Below, in pieces: positions 1-6,069 of a DNA stretch of 11,925 nucleotides. The stretch is from positions 1 to 11,925 of the forward strand of contig DASUWQ010000596.1 of assembly GCA_036378375.1 (NCBI GenBank), written 5' to 3'. The translations under genes were made by a program, and so were the position numbers. Positions within the stretch are counted from its first letter, which is position 1, and each line of letters starts with the position of its first letter. The notes below the pieces were generated by a model that saw nothing but the letters and a program-made list of their open reading frames with translations, ran no database searches and was not told where the DNA came from. The DNA is from JAFAVN01 sp036378375. Lineage in GTDB: Bacteria > Verrucomicrobiota > Verrucomicrobiia > Chthoniobacterales > JAFAMB01.

Positions 1-70
1 AGACAAAGTTATGGTAGAGATGTCTCCCTACGATCTATCGAAAGGCCGAATAACCTTCCGGCAAAGGTAA
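1..70 (+). CDS. infA: Translation initiation factor IF-1, 3' end only
   Basis: Only the last 22 codons are present, read from base 2 and ending at the TAA at 68-70; the gene starts left of the window. The visible peptide begins DKVMVEMSPYDLSKGRI and ends FRQR. It matches the conserved C-terminal part of IF-1, where the family has a GD.V.VE.SPYDL..GRI.(Y/F)R pattern. IF-1 is the small OB-fold factor that occupies the ribosomal A site during initiation with IF-2 and IF-3. Its position directly before rpmJ and the alpha-operon ribosomal genes is the usual bacterial order, which supports the call. Nothing can be said about its start or promoter. Confidence 0.93.
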   Translation, partial: DKVMVEMSPYDLSKGRITFRQR

Positions 71-97
71 GGTAGTAGGACGAAAGCGGACGAAGCG

Positions 98-133
98 AAC
101 GCTCCCGAAAGGGTTTTTCGGTGGCGTTTTTTT
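98..133 (+). terminator. Intrinsic-terminator-like hairpin between infA and rpmJ
   Basis: Bases 98-110 (AACGCTCCCGAAA) pair with 116-128 (TTTTCGGTGGCGTT region). This gives a stem of about 13 pairs with one G-T wobble and one C/T mismatch, and a 5-base loop. The stem runs straight into seven T residues (127-133). This is the form of a Rho-independent terminator. It lies 27 bases after infA and 43 bases before rpmJ, so it may terminate or attenuate transcription inside the ribosomal cluster. Confidence 0.75.
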
Positions 134-135
134 GT

Positions 136-155
136 CCTCTATTTGTTTTTAGAGG
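136..155 (+). promoter_or_regulatory. Small hairpin in the rpmJ leader
   Basis: CCTCTA (136-141) pairs perfectly with TAGAGG (150-155) around a T-rich 8-base loop. It follows directly after the terminator-like hairpin. The 3' arm contains the only purine-rich, Shine-Dalgarno-like stretch before rpmJ, although at about 20 bases from the start codon it is too far away to be a classical site. A role in leader folding or translational control is only a suggestion. Confidence 0.35.
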
Positions 156-175
156 GTGAAACCCAACGAATTTTA

Positions 176-289
176 ATGAAAGTTAGACCTTCAGTTAAGC
201 GCCTGTGTGAAAGCTGCCGCGTAATTAAGCGGAAGAATGTTATTCGTGTGGTTTGCAAAAACCCGCGCCACAAGCAGCGCCAGGGCTAA
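176..289 (+). CDS. rpmJ: 50S ribosomal protein L36 (bL36)
   Basis: A 37-residue protein starting MKVRPSVKRLCESCRVIKRK and ending KNPRHKQRQG, the normal length and sequence of bacterial L36. The zinc ligands are all present: Cys11, Cys14, Cys27 and His32, so this is the zinc-binding (C+) form. L36 is the smallest protein of the large subunit and helps fold 23S rRNA near the L7/L12 stalk base. The gene lies between infA and rpsM, the usual order. No good Shine-Dalgarno sequence lies directly before the ATG at 176. It is probably transcribed with rpsM, rpsK and rpsD, either by read-through past the upstream terminator-like hairpin or from an unidentified promoter after it. Confidence 0.97.
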   Translation: MKVRPSVKRLCESCRVIKRKNVIRVVCKNPRHKQRQG

Positions 290-327
290 CGACGTTTGCT
301 GAGCCGCAGTTCAAATTAGATACGTTT

Positions 328-723
328 ATGCCGCGTTTACTTGGAGTCGAAATCCCCGCAGAAAAGAGAATCGAGGCCTCCTTGCCGTATATCTACGGGC
401 TGGGCCCAAAGACATCGAGACGGATCCTTGAACAGGCTAATATCGACCCAAATGTCCGGGCCAAGAATCTCACGCCTGAGCAGCTTGGGCAGATCGTGCA
501 TGTCATTAACGCGAGCGGGTTACTGATCGAAGGTGATCTTCGTCGCGAGATCCAATCGAACCTCAAGCGTCTTCAGGCCATCCGCTGTTATCGCGGTATT
601 CGGCATATTCGTGGTCTTCCGGTTCGCGGCCAGCGGACCTCAACCAACGCGCGCACGCGGAAAGGCCCGCGCAAAACCGTCGGCGTTCAACGGAACAAAG
701 ACGCTAAGGCCGGTAAAGTTTAA
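328..723 (+). CDS. rpsM: 30S ribosomal protein S13 (uS13)
   Basis: A 131-residue protein, slightly longer than the common 115-125. It begins MPRLLGVEIPAEKRIEASL, matching the family start (MARI.GV.IP..KR...AL.YI.GIG). The helix-two-turn-helix part (IEGDLRREI) and the signature RCYRGIRHIRGLPVRGQRT, followed by TNARTRKGPRKTV, are intact, ending in a basic tail. S13 sits in the small-subunit head, contacts P-site tRNA and forms bridges to the large subunit. The reading frame is open further upstream, but those codons overlap rpmJ and do not align with S13, so I take the ATG at 328, 38 bases after rpmJ. No clear Shine-Dalgarno sequence precedes it. Confidence 0.96.
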   Translation: MPRLLGVEIPAEKRIEASLPYIYGLGPKTSRRILEQANIDPNVRAKNLTPEQLGQIVHVINASGLLIEGDLRREIQSNLKRLQAIRCYRGIRHIRGLPVRGQRTSTNARTRKGPRKTVGVQRNKDAKAGKV

Positions 724-737
724 ATTGCATTTCTAAG

Positions 738-1391
738 ATGGCTGACGACGAACAATCCAAACCCGCTCCCGAGGTGTCCGCAACGCCCGAGGCGTCGACA
801 ACACCTCCGGCGCCCACAACACCTCCGGCTCCCACGACCCCTGCGGCATCCACAACCCCTGCGGCGTCCACAACACCGGCAACGCCCGCAGCTCCACCGG
901 AGCCCAAAGCTCCTAAGACAGCAAAGTCCAAGGGTGGTCCGAAGAGGGAGGGAGCGCCCGCTGGCGACGCGGCCAAGACGTCCCTTTCACTTGACGCCGG
1001 AGGAGCCGAGCGTCCTAAGATTATTAAGGCAAAGGGGAGCAAGAACGTTGGGTCTGGTATCGCTCATGTCTTAGCGACTTTTAATAATACAATCGTTTCC
1101 ATCACCGATTTGTCCGGAAATGTGATCGGTTGGTCTAGTGCGGGAAAAGCTGGATTTCGAGGTTCGCGAAAGAGTACCGCTTACGCGGCACAGTTAGTGG
1201 CCCAAGATGCTTGCCGGCAAGCGATGGGACACGGACTAAAGGAAGTTGAGGTCTTGGTGAAAGGACCAGGGGCAGGTCGCGAGTCCGCCGTTAGAGCCAT
1301 GCAAGCCATTGGCCTCGATATCTCGGTGATCCGAGATGTCACCCCGGTTCCTCATAATGGTTGCCGGCCACCGAAACAACGTCGCGTCTGA
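738..1391 (+). CDS. rpsK: 30S ribosomal protein S11 (uS11) with long Ala/Pro/Thr-rich N-terminal extension
   Basis: 217 residues, against about 129 for a typical bacterial S11. The S11 core runs from about residue 92 to the end: GSGIAHVLATFNNTIVSITD, GFRGSRKST, VKGPGAGRESAVRA and DVTPVPHNGCRPPKQRRV are all normal. Aligning GIAH (107-110) with GVAH of E. coli S11 leaves about 88 extra residues in front. That tail starts acidic (MADDEQ), contains five hexads at 21-50 (TTPPAP twice, TTPAAS twice, TTPATP), then a Lys/Pro/Gly-rich stretch at about 57-73. S11 lies on the small-subunit platform near the mRNA exit and the 3' end of 16S rRNA. The ATG at 738 lies 14 bases after rpsM. No later in-frame ATG precedes the core; GTG at 1050 would already be inside it. 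The tail is low-complexity and probably disordered; its role is unknown. Confidence 0.95.
   Translation: MADDEQSKPAPEVSATPEASTTPPAPTTPPAPTTPAASTTPAASTTPATPAAPPEPKAPKTAKSKGGPKREGAPAGDAAKTSLSLDAGGAERPKIIKAKGSKNVGSGIAHVLATFNNTIVSITDLSGNVIGWSSAGKAGFRGSRKSTAYAAQLVAQDACRQAMGHGLKEVEVLVKGPGAGRESAVRAMQAIGLDISVIRDVTPVPHNGCRPPKQRRV
798..887 (+). repeat. Five 18-bp tandem repeats inside rpsK (TTP hexapeptides)
   Basis: Five consecutive 18-base units, each encoding T-T-P-(P/A)-(A/T)-(P/S). Units 1 and 2 (ACAACACCTCCGGCGCCC type) differ by one base. Units 3 and 4 (ACGACCCCTGCGGCATCC type) are also nearly identical to each other. The DNA similarity suggests growth by slippage or duplication within the coding frame, in pairs, rather than selection on the amino acids alone. 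Confidence 0.9.
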
Positions 1392-1392
1392 T

Positions 1393-1398
1393 AAGGAG
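1393..1398 (+). promoter_or_regulatory. Ribosome binding site of rpsD
   Basis: AAGGAG lies five bases before the GTG at 1404 and overlaps the end of rpsK. It is the clearest Shine-Dalgarno site in the ribosomal cluster and decides the GTG start. Confidence 0.8.
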
Positions 1399-1403
1399 TT
1401 AAA

Positions 1404-2015
1404 GTGGGTAGATACACTGGTCCGAAAGCAAAAATTAGTCGTCGTTTTGGGGTTGCTCTTTTTGGCCCCAACAAAGCTCTAGAGCGCAAGAATTATCCTC
1501 CCGGGATGCATGGGCCTAAAGGCTCCCGGCGTAAACAGTCCGACTACGCTGTCGCTTTGGCAGAGAAGCAGAAATTGCGCTTCATGTATGGGCTCATGGA
1601 ACGGCAATTCCGTCGTTACTTTGAAAGCGCCCTGCGTAGACGAGGTGTTACCGGTGAAACTCTGTTACAGATGCTCGAGACTCGTCTGGATAACGTTGTC
1701 TACCGGTTAGGATTCGCCAATTCCCGGAGCGCGGCTCGGCAGATCGTTTCTCACGGCCACGTGTTAGTGAACAATCGCAAGGTTAATGTTTCGTCGTACA
1801 ACCTGCGTGCTGGGGACATCATTACCATCAAAGAAAAACCGGCTTCTCGGCGGCTCGTGACCCGGAATCTTGAATTGACCCAGATCCAGCCGATCCCGGA
1901 CTGGTTGGTAGTAGATAAGGACCAATTCCAGGGCAAGGTCACGCGCGTTCCTTCGCGCGAGGAGATCGCCCCGATCGTGAACGAGCAACTCGTCGTTGAG
2001 TTGTATTCGCGATAG
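1404..2015 (+). CDS. rpsD: 30S ribosomal protein S4 (uS4)
   Basis: 203 residues, the normal length, beginning at a GTG codon with an AAGGAG site five bases upstream. The N-terminal domain (MGRYTGPKAKISRRFGVALF) has no cysteines, so this is the zinc-free (C-) form. The S4 RNA-binding domain spans about residues 92-145 (LETRLDNVVYRLGFANSRSA, then ARQIVSHGHVLVNNRKVNV). S4 is a primary 16S rRNA binder at the 5' domain and helps nucleate small-subunit assembly. In many bacteria it also represses its own operon. The gene follows rpsK by 12 bases. In most bacteria rpoA and rplQ come next; here the cluster ends. Confidence 0.97.
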   Translation: MGRYTGPKAKISRRFGVALFGPNKALERKNYPPGMHGPKGSRRKQSDYAVALAEKQKLRFMYGLMERQFRRYFESALRRRGVTGETLLQMLETRLDNVVYRLGFANSRSAARQIVSHGHVLVNNRKVNVSSYNLRAGDIITIKEKPASRRLVTRNLELTQIQPIPDWLVVDKDQFQGKVTRVPSREEIAPIVNEQLVVELYSR

Positions 2016-2036
2016 AATTGCGGAGCGTGTCGATTC

Positions 2037-2058
2037 CGCGCCGGTATATTGCGGCGCG
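2037..2058. other. GC-only hairpin after rpsD
   Basis: CGCGCCG (2037-2043) pairs with CGGCGCG (2052-2058) around an 8-base loop, 22 bases after the rpsD stop. No T-tract follows on either strand, so it is not a classical intrinsic terminator. It may still stabilise the 3' end or pause RNA polymerase. Confidence 0.35.
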
Positions 2059-2075
2059 CCGGGGCGGGGCAACGG

Positions 2076-2111
2076 ATAGGACTTATGGGACCTATCTGAC
2101 TTATAGGTCCC
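2076..2111. repeat. Four-unit 9-bp periodic repeat forming a perfect 9-bp hairpin
   Basis: The stretch divides into ATAGGACTT, ATGGGACCT, ATCTGACTT and ATAGGTCCC, a degenerate 9-bp tandem repeat. Within it GGGACCTAT (2087-2095) and ATAGGTCCC (2103-2111) form a perfect inverted repeat around a 7-base loop. It lies between the convergent rpsD and DUF885 genes and belongs to the same repeat family as 7618-7697. Confidence 0.75.
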
Positions 2112-2153
2112 TGCCAAGTGTTACTATACGCGGTCGCTCGGCGGTCTGCCTTT

Positions 2154-3944
2154 CTAATGGCTTTTGGAGCCGGTGGCTGATTGAGAACCTCCGCCTATCT
2201 GGTCGCTCGAATACTGCGGCACAAATTCCTTTTGGATCGCTTGGGCCATTAGATTTAGGGGTAGCAGGCCCTGCGACAGGATGAAGTCGTGGTATGCCTT
2301 TTCGTCAAACTTCGCACCCAGGGCCAGCTTTGTCCGTTCCCTTAGTTCCCTGAGGGTCATATAGCCATAGAAGTACGCAGCGGCTTGGCCGGGAGCCCGG
2401 TAAGTATAGCGTTCAACTTCCTCCTTGGCGTCTGATTCGGAGAGTGCCACTTCGTTGACCAGGAACGCTTTTGCTTCTTCGGGCTTCATCAATCCTAGGT
2501 TCAGCATCGGGTCCAGAAACGCTCGAGCAATCCGCAATAACCGGTCATCGAGCGAAAACAGCTGACCATCCAATGGTTCGTATGGCTCCATCACCGCCTC
2601 CATGTAGACGGCCCAACCTTCTACGTTGGCACTGTTGTCTGCGAAAATAGATCGCGCCATCGAGACCCCATTATCAACCATGGAAGTAAATTGGAGATCG
2701 TGGCCTGGACGAGCTTCGTGCGCGGTCAAAGTCCAGGACTCGCCCTCGTTAATAAAATCCTCATCGAGCCCATTTTTACCGTTCGGAATCACGAACTCAC
2801 CGTACTCACCGTGATTATCGATCAGCCGAGGTGGATTCATATGGGGAGCGGGCTCCTCCGCCGTCTCAGCTGCCGATCCTAACCGGATCAGGGTTGGTCG
2901 CTTTGGCAGGCTGACAATGTTGTTTTCCTCCACCAATTTTTCGATCTGTGCGAGCCGGTCCTGGTAAAAAGAGAGAAGCTTATCAGGCGGAGCCGTTCTG
3001 TGCTTCAGCGAGCGGATGACTTCACGATAATCCGAGGAGCTCAGCTTTTCCTGTTGCGCAATCACTTTGGCCAAGGTCCGCATCTCATCCTGGATCTCGA
3101 TGAATTCGAATCGAGCGCGTTCCATTAAAGTGTGCGGGTCAATGAGCACCCCGTTATTCTTCAGGTTATCCGCGTAAATGGCCTCTGGCAGAAGGTTGGT
3201 TTGCCTCGCCTGAGGTAGAATCTGTTTTTGTAGCCAATCTTTGTAATCTAAGAGCTGGCGGGTTAGTGCGGCGTGTGCCTGCTCCCAGCCGGTGAGCTTC
3301 GCCGTTCGGAAAAGTTCAGCGATACCATCCAAGTAGGTTTGGGTGTTATTAATGGCATCATTTACCTCGGACAAATAAGGGCGAGTTAGCTTGGCGTTGC
3401 CCAGCATCTCTTCGGTTTGGGCCTTGGCCAACTGGGTGATCGGTTCAAAGCCGGTTTCCTGCCCCGCGTACCGGTTCAATCGAACAATCGCTCTGGCTTG
3501 CCGGTCGGCAGAATTACGGGGATCCAGCAAAGTCTGGAGACCTTGAAAAACCATCTCGCCGACGTCGTAAAAAGGAAGCATCAGCTCGCGGTTAAGCTTG
3601 GCGGTTTCCAGGCGGTTCTTCTGTGCGGTGATTAATATGTCCAAATCCCGGCGGACATTAGGGTCAGACTCTGATGCTTCTTTGACTTGTAACTGCTGGA
3701 CTATCCTTTCCCCGTCTTCCTTGCTGCGCGCATAGAGATTTCGCTTTAGATCCATAACACTTTCATCCGCTTGATCGATCCCAATCGAAGATCCGTTCTC
3801 GGGCGTATACTTGGTCATGTATTCCAGGAGCGGCTTGGCGGCTTGGTTGCTCTTCTGTACCCAGCCAGCTGTCTCGCCGGCGTACCCGGTAATGGCGGAG
3901 CAACCGACGGCTGCCAGTAATCCCATCCGTATTGAATGCGTCAT
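2154..3944 (-). CDS. Secreted DUF885 protein, probable zinc metallopeptidase-like
   Basis: 596 residues, in the usual size range of DUF885 proteins. The N-terminus (MTHSIRMGLLAAVGCSAITG) is a signal peptide; Cys15 sits in an imperfect lipobox (AVGC), so lipoprotein anchoring is possible. The family motifs are present: H409-E-A-R-P-G-H415, then V-E-G-W at 441-444, an arrangement like HExx(x)H plus a downstream Glu in gluzincin metallopeptidases. A conserved C-terminal YRAPGQAAAYFYGY segment lies at about 514-528. The long helical region at about 60-340 fits the family. Metallopeptidase activity is inferred from the motifs; the substrate is unknown. The start is supported by GAGG eight bases upstream (3953-3956). 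It is convergent with rpsD and divergent from cutA. Confidence 0.88.
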   Translation of the reverse strand: MTHSIRMGLLAAVGCSAITGYAGETAGWVQKSNQAAKPLLEYMTKYTPENGSSIGIDQADESVMDLKRNLYARSKEDGERIVQQLQVKEASESDPNVRRDLDILITAQKNRLETAKLNRELMLPFYDVGEMVFQGLQTLLDPRNSADRQARAIVRLNRYAGQETGFEPITQLAKAQTEEMLGNAKLTRPYLSEVNDAINNTQTYLDGIAELFRTAKLTGWEQAHAALTRQLLDYKDWLQKQILPQARQTNLLPEAIYADNLKNNGVLIDPHTLMERARFEFIEIQDEMRTLAKVIAQQEKLSSSDYREVIRSLKHRTAPPDKLLSFYQDRLAQIEKLVEENNIVSLPKRPTLIRLGSAAETAEEPAPHMNPPRLIDNHGEYGEFVIPNGKNGLDEDFINEGESWTLTAHEARPGHDLQFTSMVDNGVSMARSIFADNSANVEGWAVYMEAVMEPYEPLDGQLFSLDDRLLRIARAFLDPMLNLGLMKPEEAKAFLVNEVALSESDAKEEVERYTYRAPGQAAAYFYGYMTLRELRERTKLALGAKFDEKAYHDFILSQGLLPLNLMAQAIQKEFVPQYSSDQIGGGSQSATGSKSH

Positions 3945-4113
3945 TTTAGAGTCCTCAGTTTGAGCGCCAGGTTACGCGAAGAATTGGAGGAGTTCGAGGG
4001 GAAGGAGCAGCGGCAAGAATCCGGCAGCCAGTAGGTATACTGCATTCCGCGGGGATTGAGTAGTGGGGATTGTAATTTTTAGAAAAGTAATTGGTGAAGT
4101 ACTTGCCCTTAGT

Positions 4114-4139
4114 ACTGGTTACTGAACACTGACCTACTG
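4114..4139. repeat. 7-bp-period ACTG tract upstream of cutA
   Basis: ACTG occurs at 4114, 4121, 4128 and 4136, a spacing of 7, 7 and 8 bases, in a run of degenerate heptamers (ACTGGTT, ACTGAAC, ACTGACC). The tract ends 13 bases before the cutA start, so it is probably within or next to its leader. Confidence 0.55.
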
Positions 4140-4152
4140 ATTACCTTAAGAG

Positions 4153-4485
4153 ATGCGCATCTTCTACATTACGCTCAACACGGATGATGAGGCTCGCCGA
4201 ATTAGCCGAACCCTGTTAGAGCAGCAACTGGCCGTATGCACAAACTGGTTTCCAATCACGTGCGCGTACCGTTGGGAAGGCAAGATCGTCGAGGAACCGG
4301 AGACCGTGCTGCTGGTTAAAACTCAATCCGGGTATCGTCAGGCGATTGAAGAAGTGGTCCGGCAACACATCAGCTATACGAATCTGATGGCCGAGATATC
4401 GCCGGAGTCAGTGAATGAGAGCTTTGCGAATTGGTTGAATGCGGAGGTGCCGTTAGCCGCAGGCGCTACTGCAAAGAAGCAATAG
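4153..4485 (+). CDS. cutA: CutA1-family protein (divalent-cation tolerance type)
   Basis: 110 residues, the normal CutA1 length. The features are the ferredoxin-like start, A-R-R-I-(S)-R-T-L-L-E-Q-Q-L-A-V-C-T-N (Cys29 is at the conserved position), then Y39-R-W-E-G-K, the LLVKT strand, and a final WLNAEV after which the tail is short and variable. CutA1 proteins form very stable trimers resembling PII signalling proteins. They were named for copper tolerance in E. coli, but their real role is unsettled. The usual HPY(D/E).P motif is altered to HISYTNL here, so metal or ligand binding may differ. It lies 208 bases from the divergent DUF885 gene. The Shine-Dalgarno sequence is weak (TAAGAG directly before the ATG). 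Confidence 0.88.
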   Translation: MRIFYITLNTDDEARRISRTLLEQQLAVCTNWFPITCAYRWEGKIVEEPETVLLVKTQSGYRQAIEEVVRQHISYTNLMAEISPESVNESFANWLNAEVPLAAGATAKKQ

Positions 4486-4517
4486 CCCCTCCGCCGCCAA
4501 GGAGCGCAAGCTGCGAA

Positions 4518-4778
4518 AAGGCACAAAAAACGCAAAAAGTGCTGGTAGGGCGAGGCTCCCGAAAGACCGTGCGACGTAAGCAGGGACATTGATAAATCAC
4601 CGGTATTCCGTGTGCTGGCAGGACGGACGTGCCGAGCCGTGGTGTAGCGGTAGTCACGGCTCCGCACGTTTATTGGCCTAACGACGGTGAGAGTCTGGTT
4701 GCAGCCCTGACGCAACGCAGGGAACTTTCGGGAGCCTCGCCCCAAAGTTTAGGCACCATTTTTGCGTTTTTGCGCCTT
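4518..4778. repeat. Nested (concentric) palindromic element of about 260 bp
   Basis: Three inverted repeats share one centre near 4645-4648. The outer pair is AAGGCACAAAAAACGC at 4518 and following, against the TTTTTGCGTTTTTGCGCCTT arm at 4759-4778 (imperfect). The middle pair is GGGCGAGGCTCCCGAAAG (4548-4565) against its exact 18-bp complement at 4725-4742. The inner pair is ACGTGCCGAGCCGTG (4627-4641) against 4655-4669, with one mismatch and a 13-base loop. Related short sequences (CCTCCGCCGCCAAG at 4488-4501 and CCTCCGCCAAG at 4782-4792) lie in direct orientation outside it. The layout resembles a REP/BIME-type or MITE-like element; no transposase is in the window. The 371-base gap from 4486 to 4856 contains no convincing gene. 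Confidence 0.8.
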
Positions 4779-4856
4779 CCGCCTCCGCCAAGCCTATGGT
4801 GCGACCAGTTTTTTACGGCTATTCCTTCTTATCCTCCTGGGTTAATACTGCGGACG

Positions 4857-5966
4857 ATGCGTTCGTTTATCCCCATTCTCTTCGCGCTCTTCATTGCTGC
4901 CCGAGGCATAGCAGCTTCTCCGGCACCATCCGAATCACCGGCATCCTTACCTGATGGTATTTACGCGAAAATCACAACGCCGCGCGGAATCATCATCGCG
5001 CGTTTATTTGACCAAGACGCACCGTTGACGGTCACCAACTTCGTGGGTTTGGCCGAAGGCACCTTAGGACCTAATCCGGGCAAGCCGTTCTACGACGGAT
5101 TGACCTTCCACCGAGTAGTCCCCGGGTTTGTGATCCAAGGAGGGGATCCACTTGGGACCGGCGACGGAGACCCGGGCTACGAGTTTCCTGACGAATTTTC
5201 GCCGAAGCTTCGACATAACTCCATTGGGGTCTTATCAATGGCGAATTCCGGGCCCGATACAAACGGCTGCCAGTTCTTCATCACCTTAGACGCAGAGAAT
5301 CAATTGAACTATTTGCATAGCGTCTTCGGCAAAGTCGTTAGCGGAATCGAAGTGTTGCCTGAAGTACAGCAGGGCGACAAGATGGAGATTAAGATCTTGC
5401 GTCTAGGGGCAGCGGCGAAGGCCTTTCGCGCAGACCAGGCGGCGTTCAACGAACTAATCACCAAAGCTCCTCGAGCCACATTCCCCCATTTCGAAAATGA
5501 GGAGGGTGTATTGCCGATGGAGCCGCAGAACCGGGAAAAAGGGTTCAACAATAAACTCTCTAACTTTGAGCGGTTTACGGGAGTTAAGATCTACGCCCAA
5601 GCATTTGAGGCATTTCATCCGTCAGGCCCCGGCCAAGCCCGATCAGAACTTGCCCAGATGGTCGCGCATCACTTCGGCGTCGAACGAAATGGAGTCACTG
5701 CGTTATACTTTGCTGATACCCATGATTGGGAATTTGTGATTGGCGATGAACCACTCAAAGCCGTTGGCAGACCTACAGAATTGCCGGCTCTCGCGGATTG
5801 GAAAAAATCTCTCCAGGCTCGCGCCGCCGAGACGAGCGAGAAGCTGATCGCCCTGGCGGAAAAAAGAGCGGATAAGCCGCTGACGGAGCCTCAAAAGAAC
5901 TATATTCGAATCGCGGCGATGCTGGAGGAGTTGGTCGAAGAATTTTCGCCAAAAACAAAGTCATGA
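4857..5966 (+). CDS. Exported cyclophilin-type peptidyl-prolyl isomerase with extra C-terminal domain
   Basis: 369 residues. MRSFIPILFALFIAARGIAA is a Sec signal peptide, so the enzyme acts outside the cytoplasm, probably in the periplasm. The cyclophilin domain spans about 35-185: FHRVVPGFVIQGGDP (Arg86, Phe91 and Gln94 match human CypA Arg55, Phe60 and Gln63), then LSMANSGPDTNGCQFFIT (Phe141 matches Phe113) and HSVFGKV (His154 matches His126). The CypA Trp121 position is Leu. Such enzymes catalyse cis-trans isomerisation of X-Pro bonds. Residues about 190-369 are an added, helical-looking region of no family I recognise. The frame is open upstream to 4629 but runs through the palindromic element, so the ATG before the signal peptide is chosen. 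No clear Shine-Dalgarno sequence is visible. Confidence 0.9.
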   Translation: MRSFIPILFALFIAARGIAASPAPSESPASLPDGIYAKITTPRGIIIARLFDQDAPLTVTNFVGLAEGTLGPNPGKPFYDGLTFHRVVPGFVIQGGDPLGTGDGDPGYEFPDEFSPKLRHNSIGVLSMANSGPDTNGCQFFITLDAENQLNYLHSVFGKVVSGIEVLPEVQQGDKMEIKILRLGAAAKAFRADQAAFNELITKAPRATFPHFENEEGVLPMEPQNREKGFNNKLSNFERFTGVKIYAQAFEAFHPSGPGQARSELAQMVAHHFGVERNGVTALYFADTHDWEFVIGDEPLKAVGRPTELPALADWKKSLQARAAETSEKLIALAEKRADKPLTEPQKNYIRIAAMLEELVEEFSPKTKS

Positions 5967-6005
5967 ACTCCCGCCGACCAGTGCACCAAGTCTGAGGCTG
6001 GTATA

Positions 6006-6026
6006 GCAGCGCTGCTGCGAATTTTT
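6006..6026 (+). terminator. Possible weak terminator after the prolyl isomerase
   Basis: GCAGC (6006-6010) pairs with GCTGC (6014-6018) around a 3-base loop, followed by GAA and five T residues. The stem is short. It lies 40 bases after the stop codon, between convergent genes. Confidence 0.3.
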
Positions 6027-6069
6027 GGTTGGGTGCGCGACGCGAGGAAGGAGACCGCTGTGATCTTCT

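Noticed and set aside
253..327. Upstream start for S13
   Set aside because: The extra residues overlap rpmJ and do not align with S13, which begins at the ATG at 328.
704..1042. Minus-strand frame of 112 codons with a Gly/Ala/Val repeat
   Set aside because: It is the complement of the TTP repeat in rpsK; the plus strand holds a complete conserved S11.
2018..2284. 88-codon plus-strand frame after rpsD
   Set aside because: It crosses the hairpins and then runs antisense into the DUF885 coding region, with no family resemblance and no ribosome binding site.
4627..4669. Possible tRNA or small structured RNA gene
   Set aside because: The 15-bp stem with a single 13-base loop has no cloverleaf arms or anticodon and is better explained as the centre of the nested palindrome.
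4629..4856. Upstream GTG start for the prolyl isomerase
   Set aside because: It would translate the palindromic element and place the signal peptide internally at residue 77.
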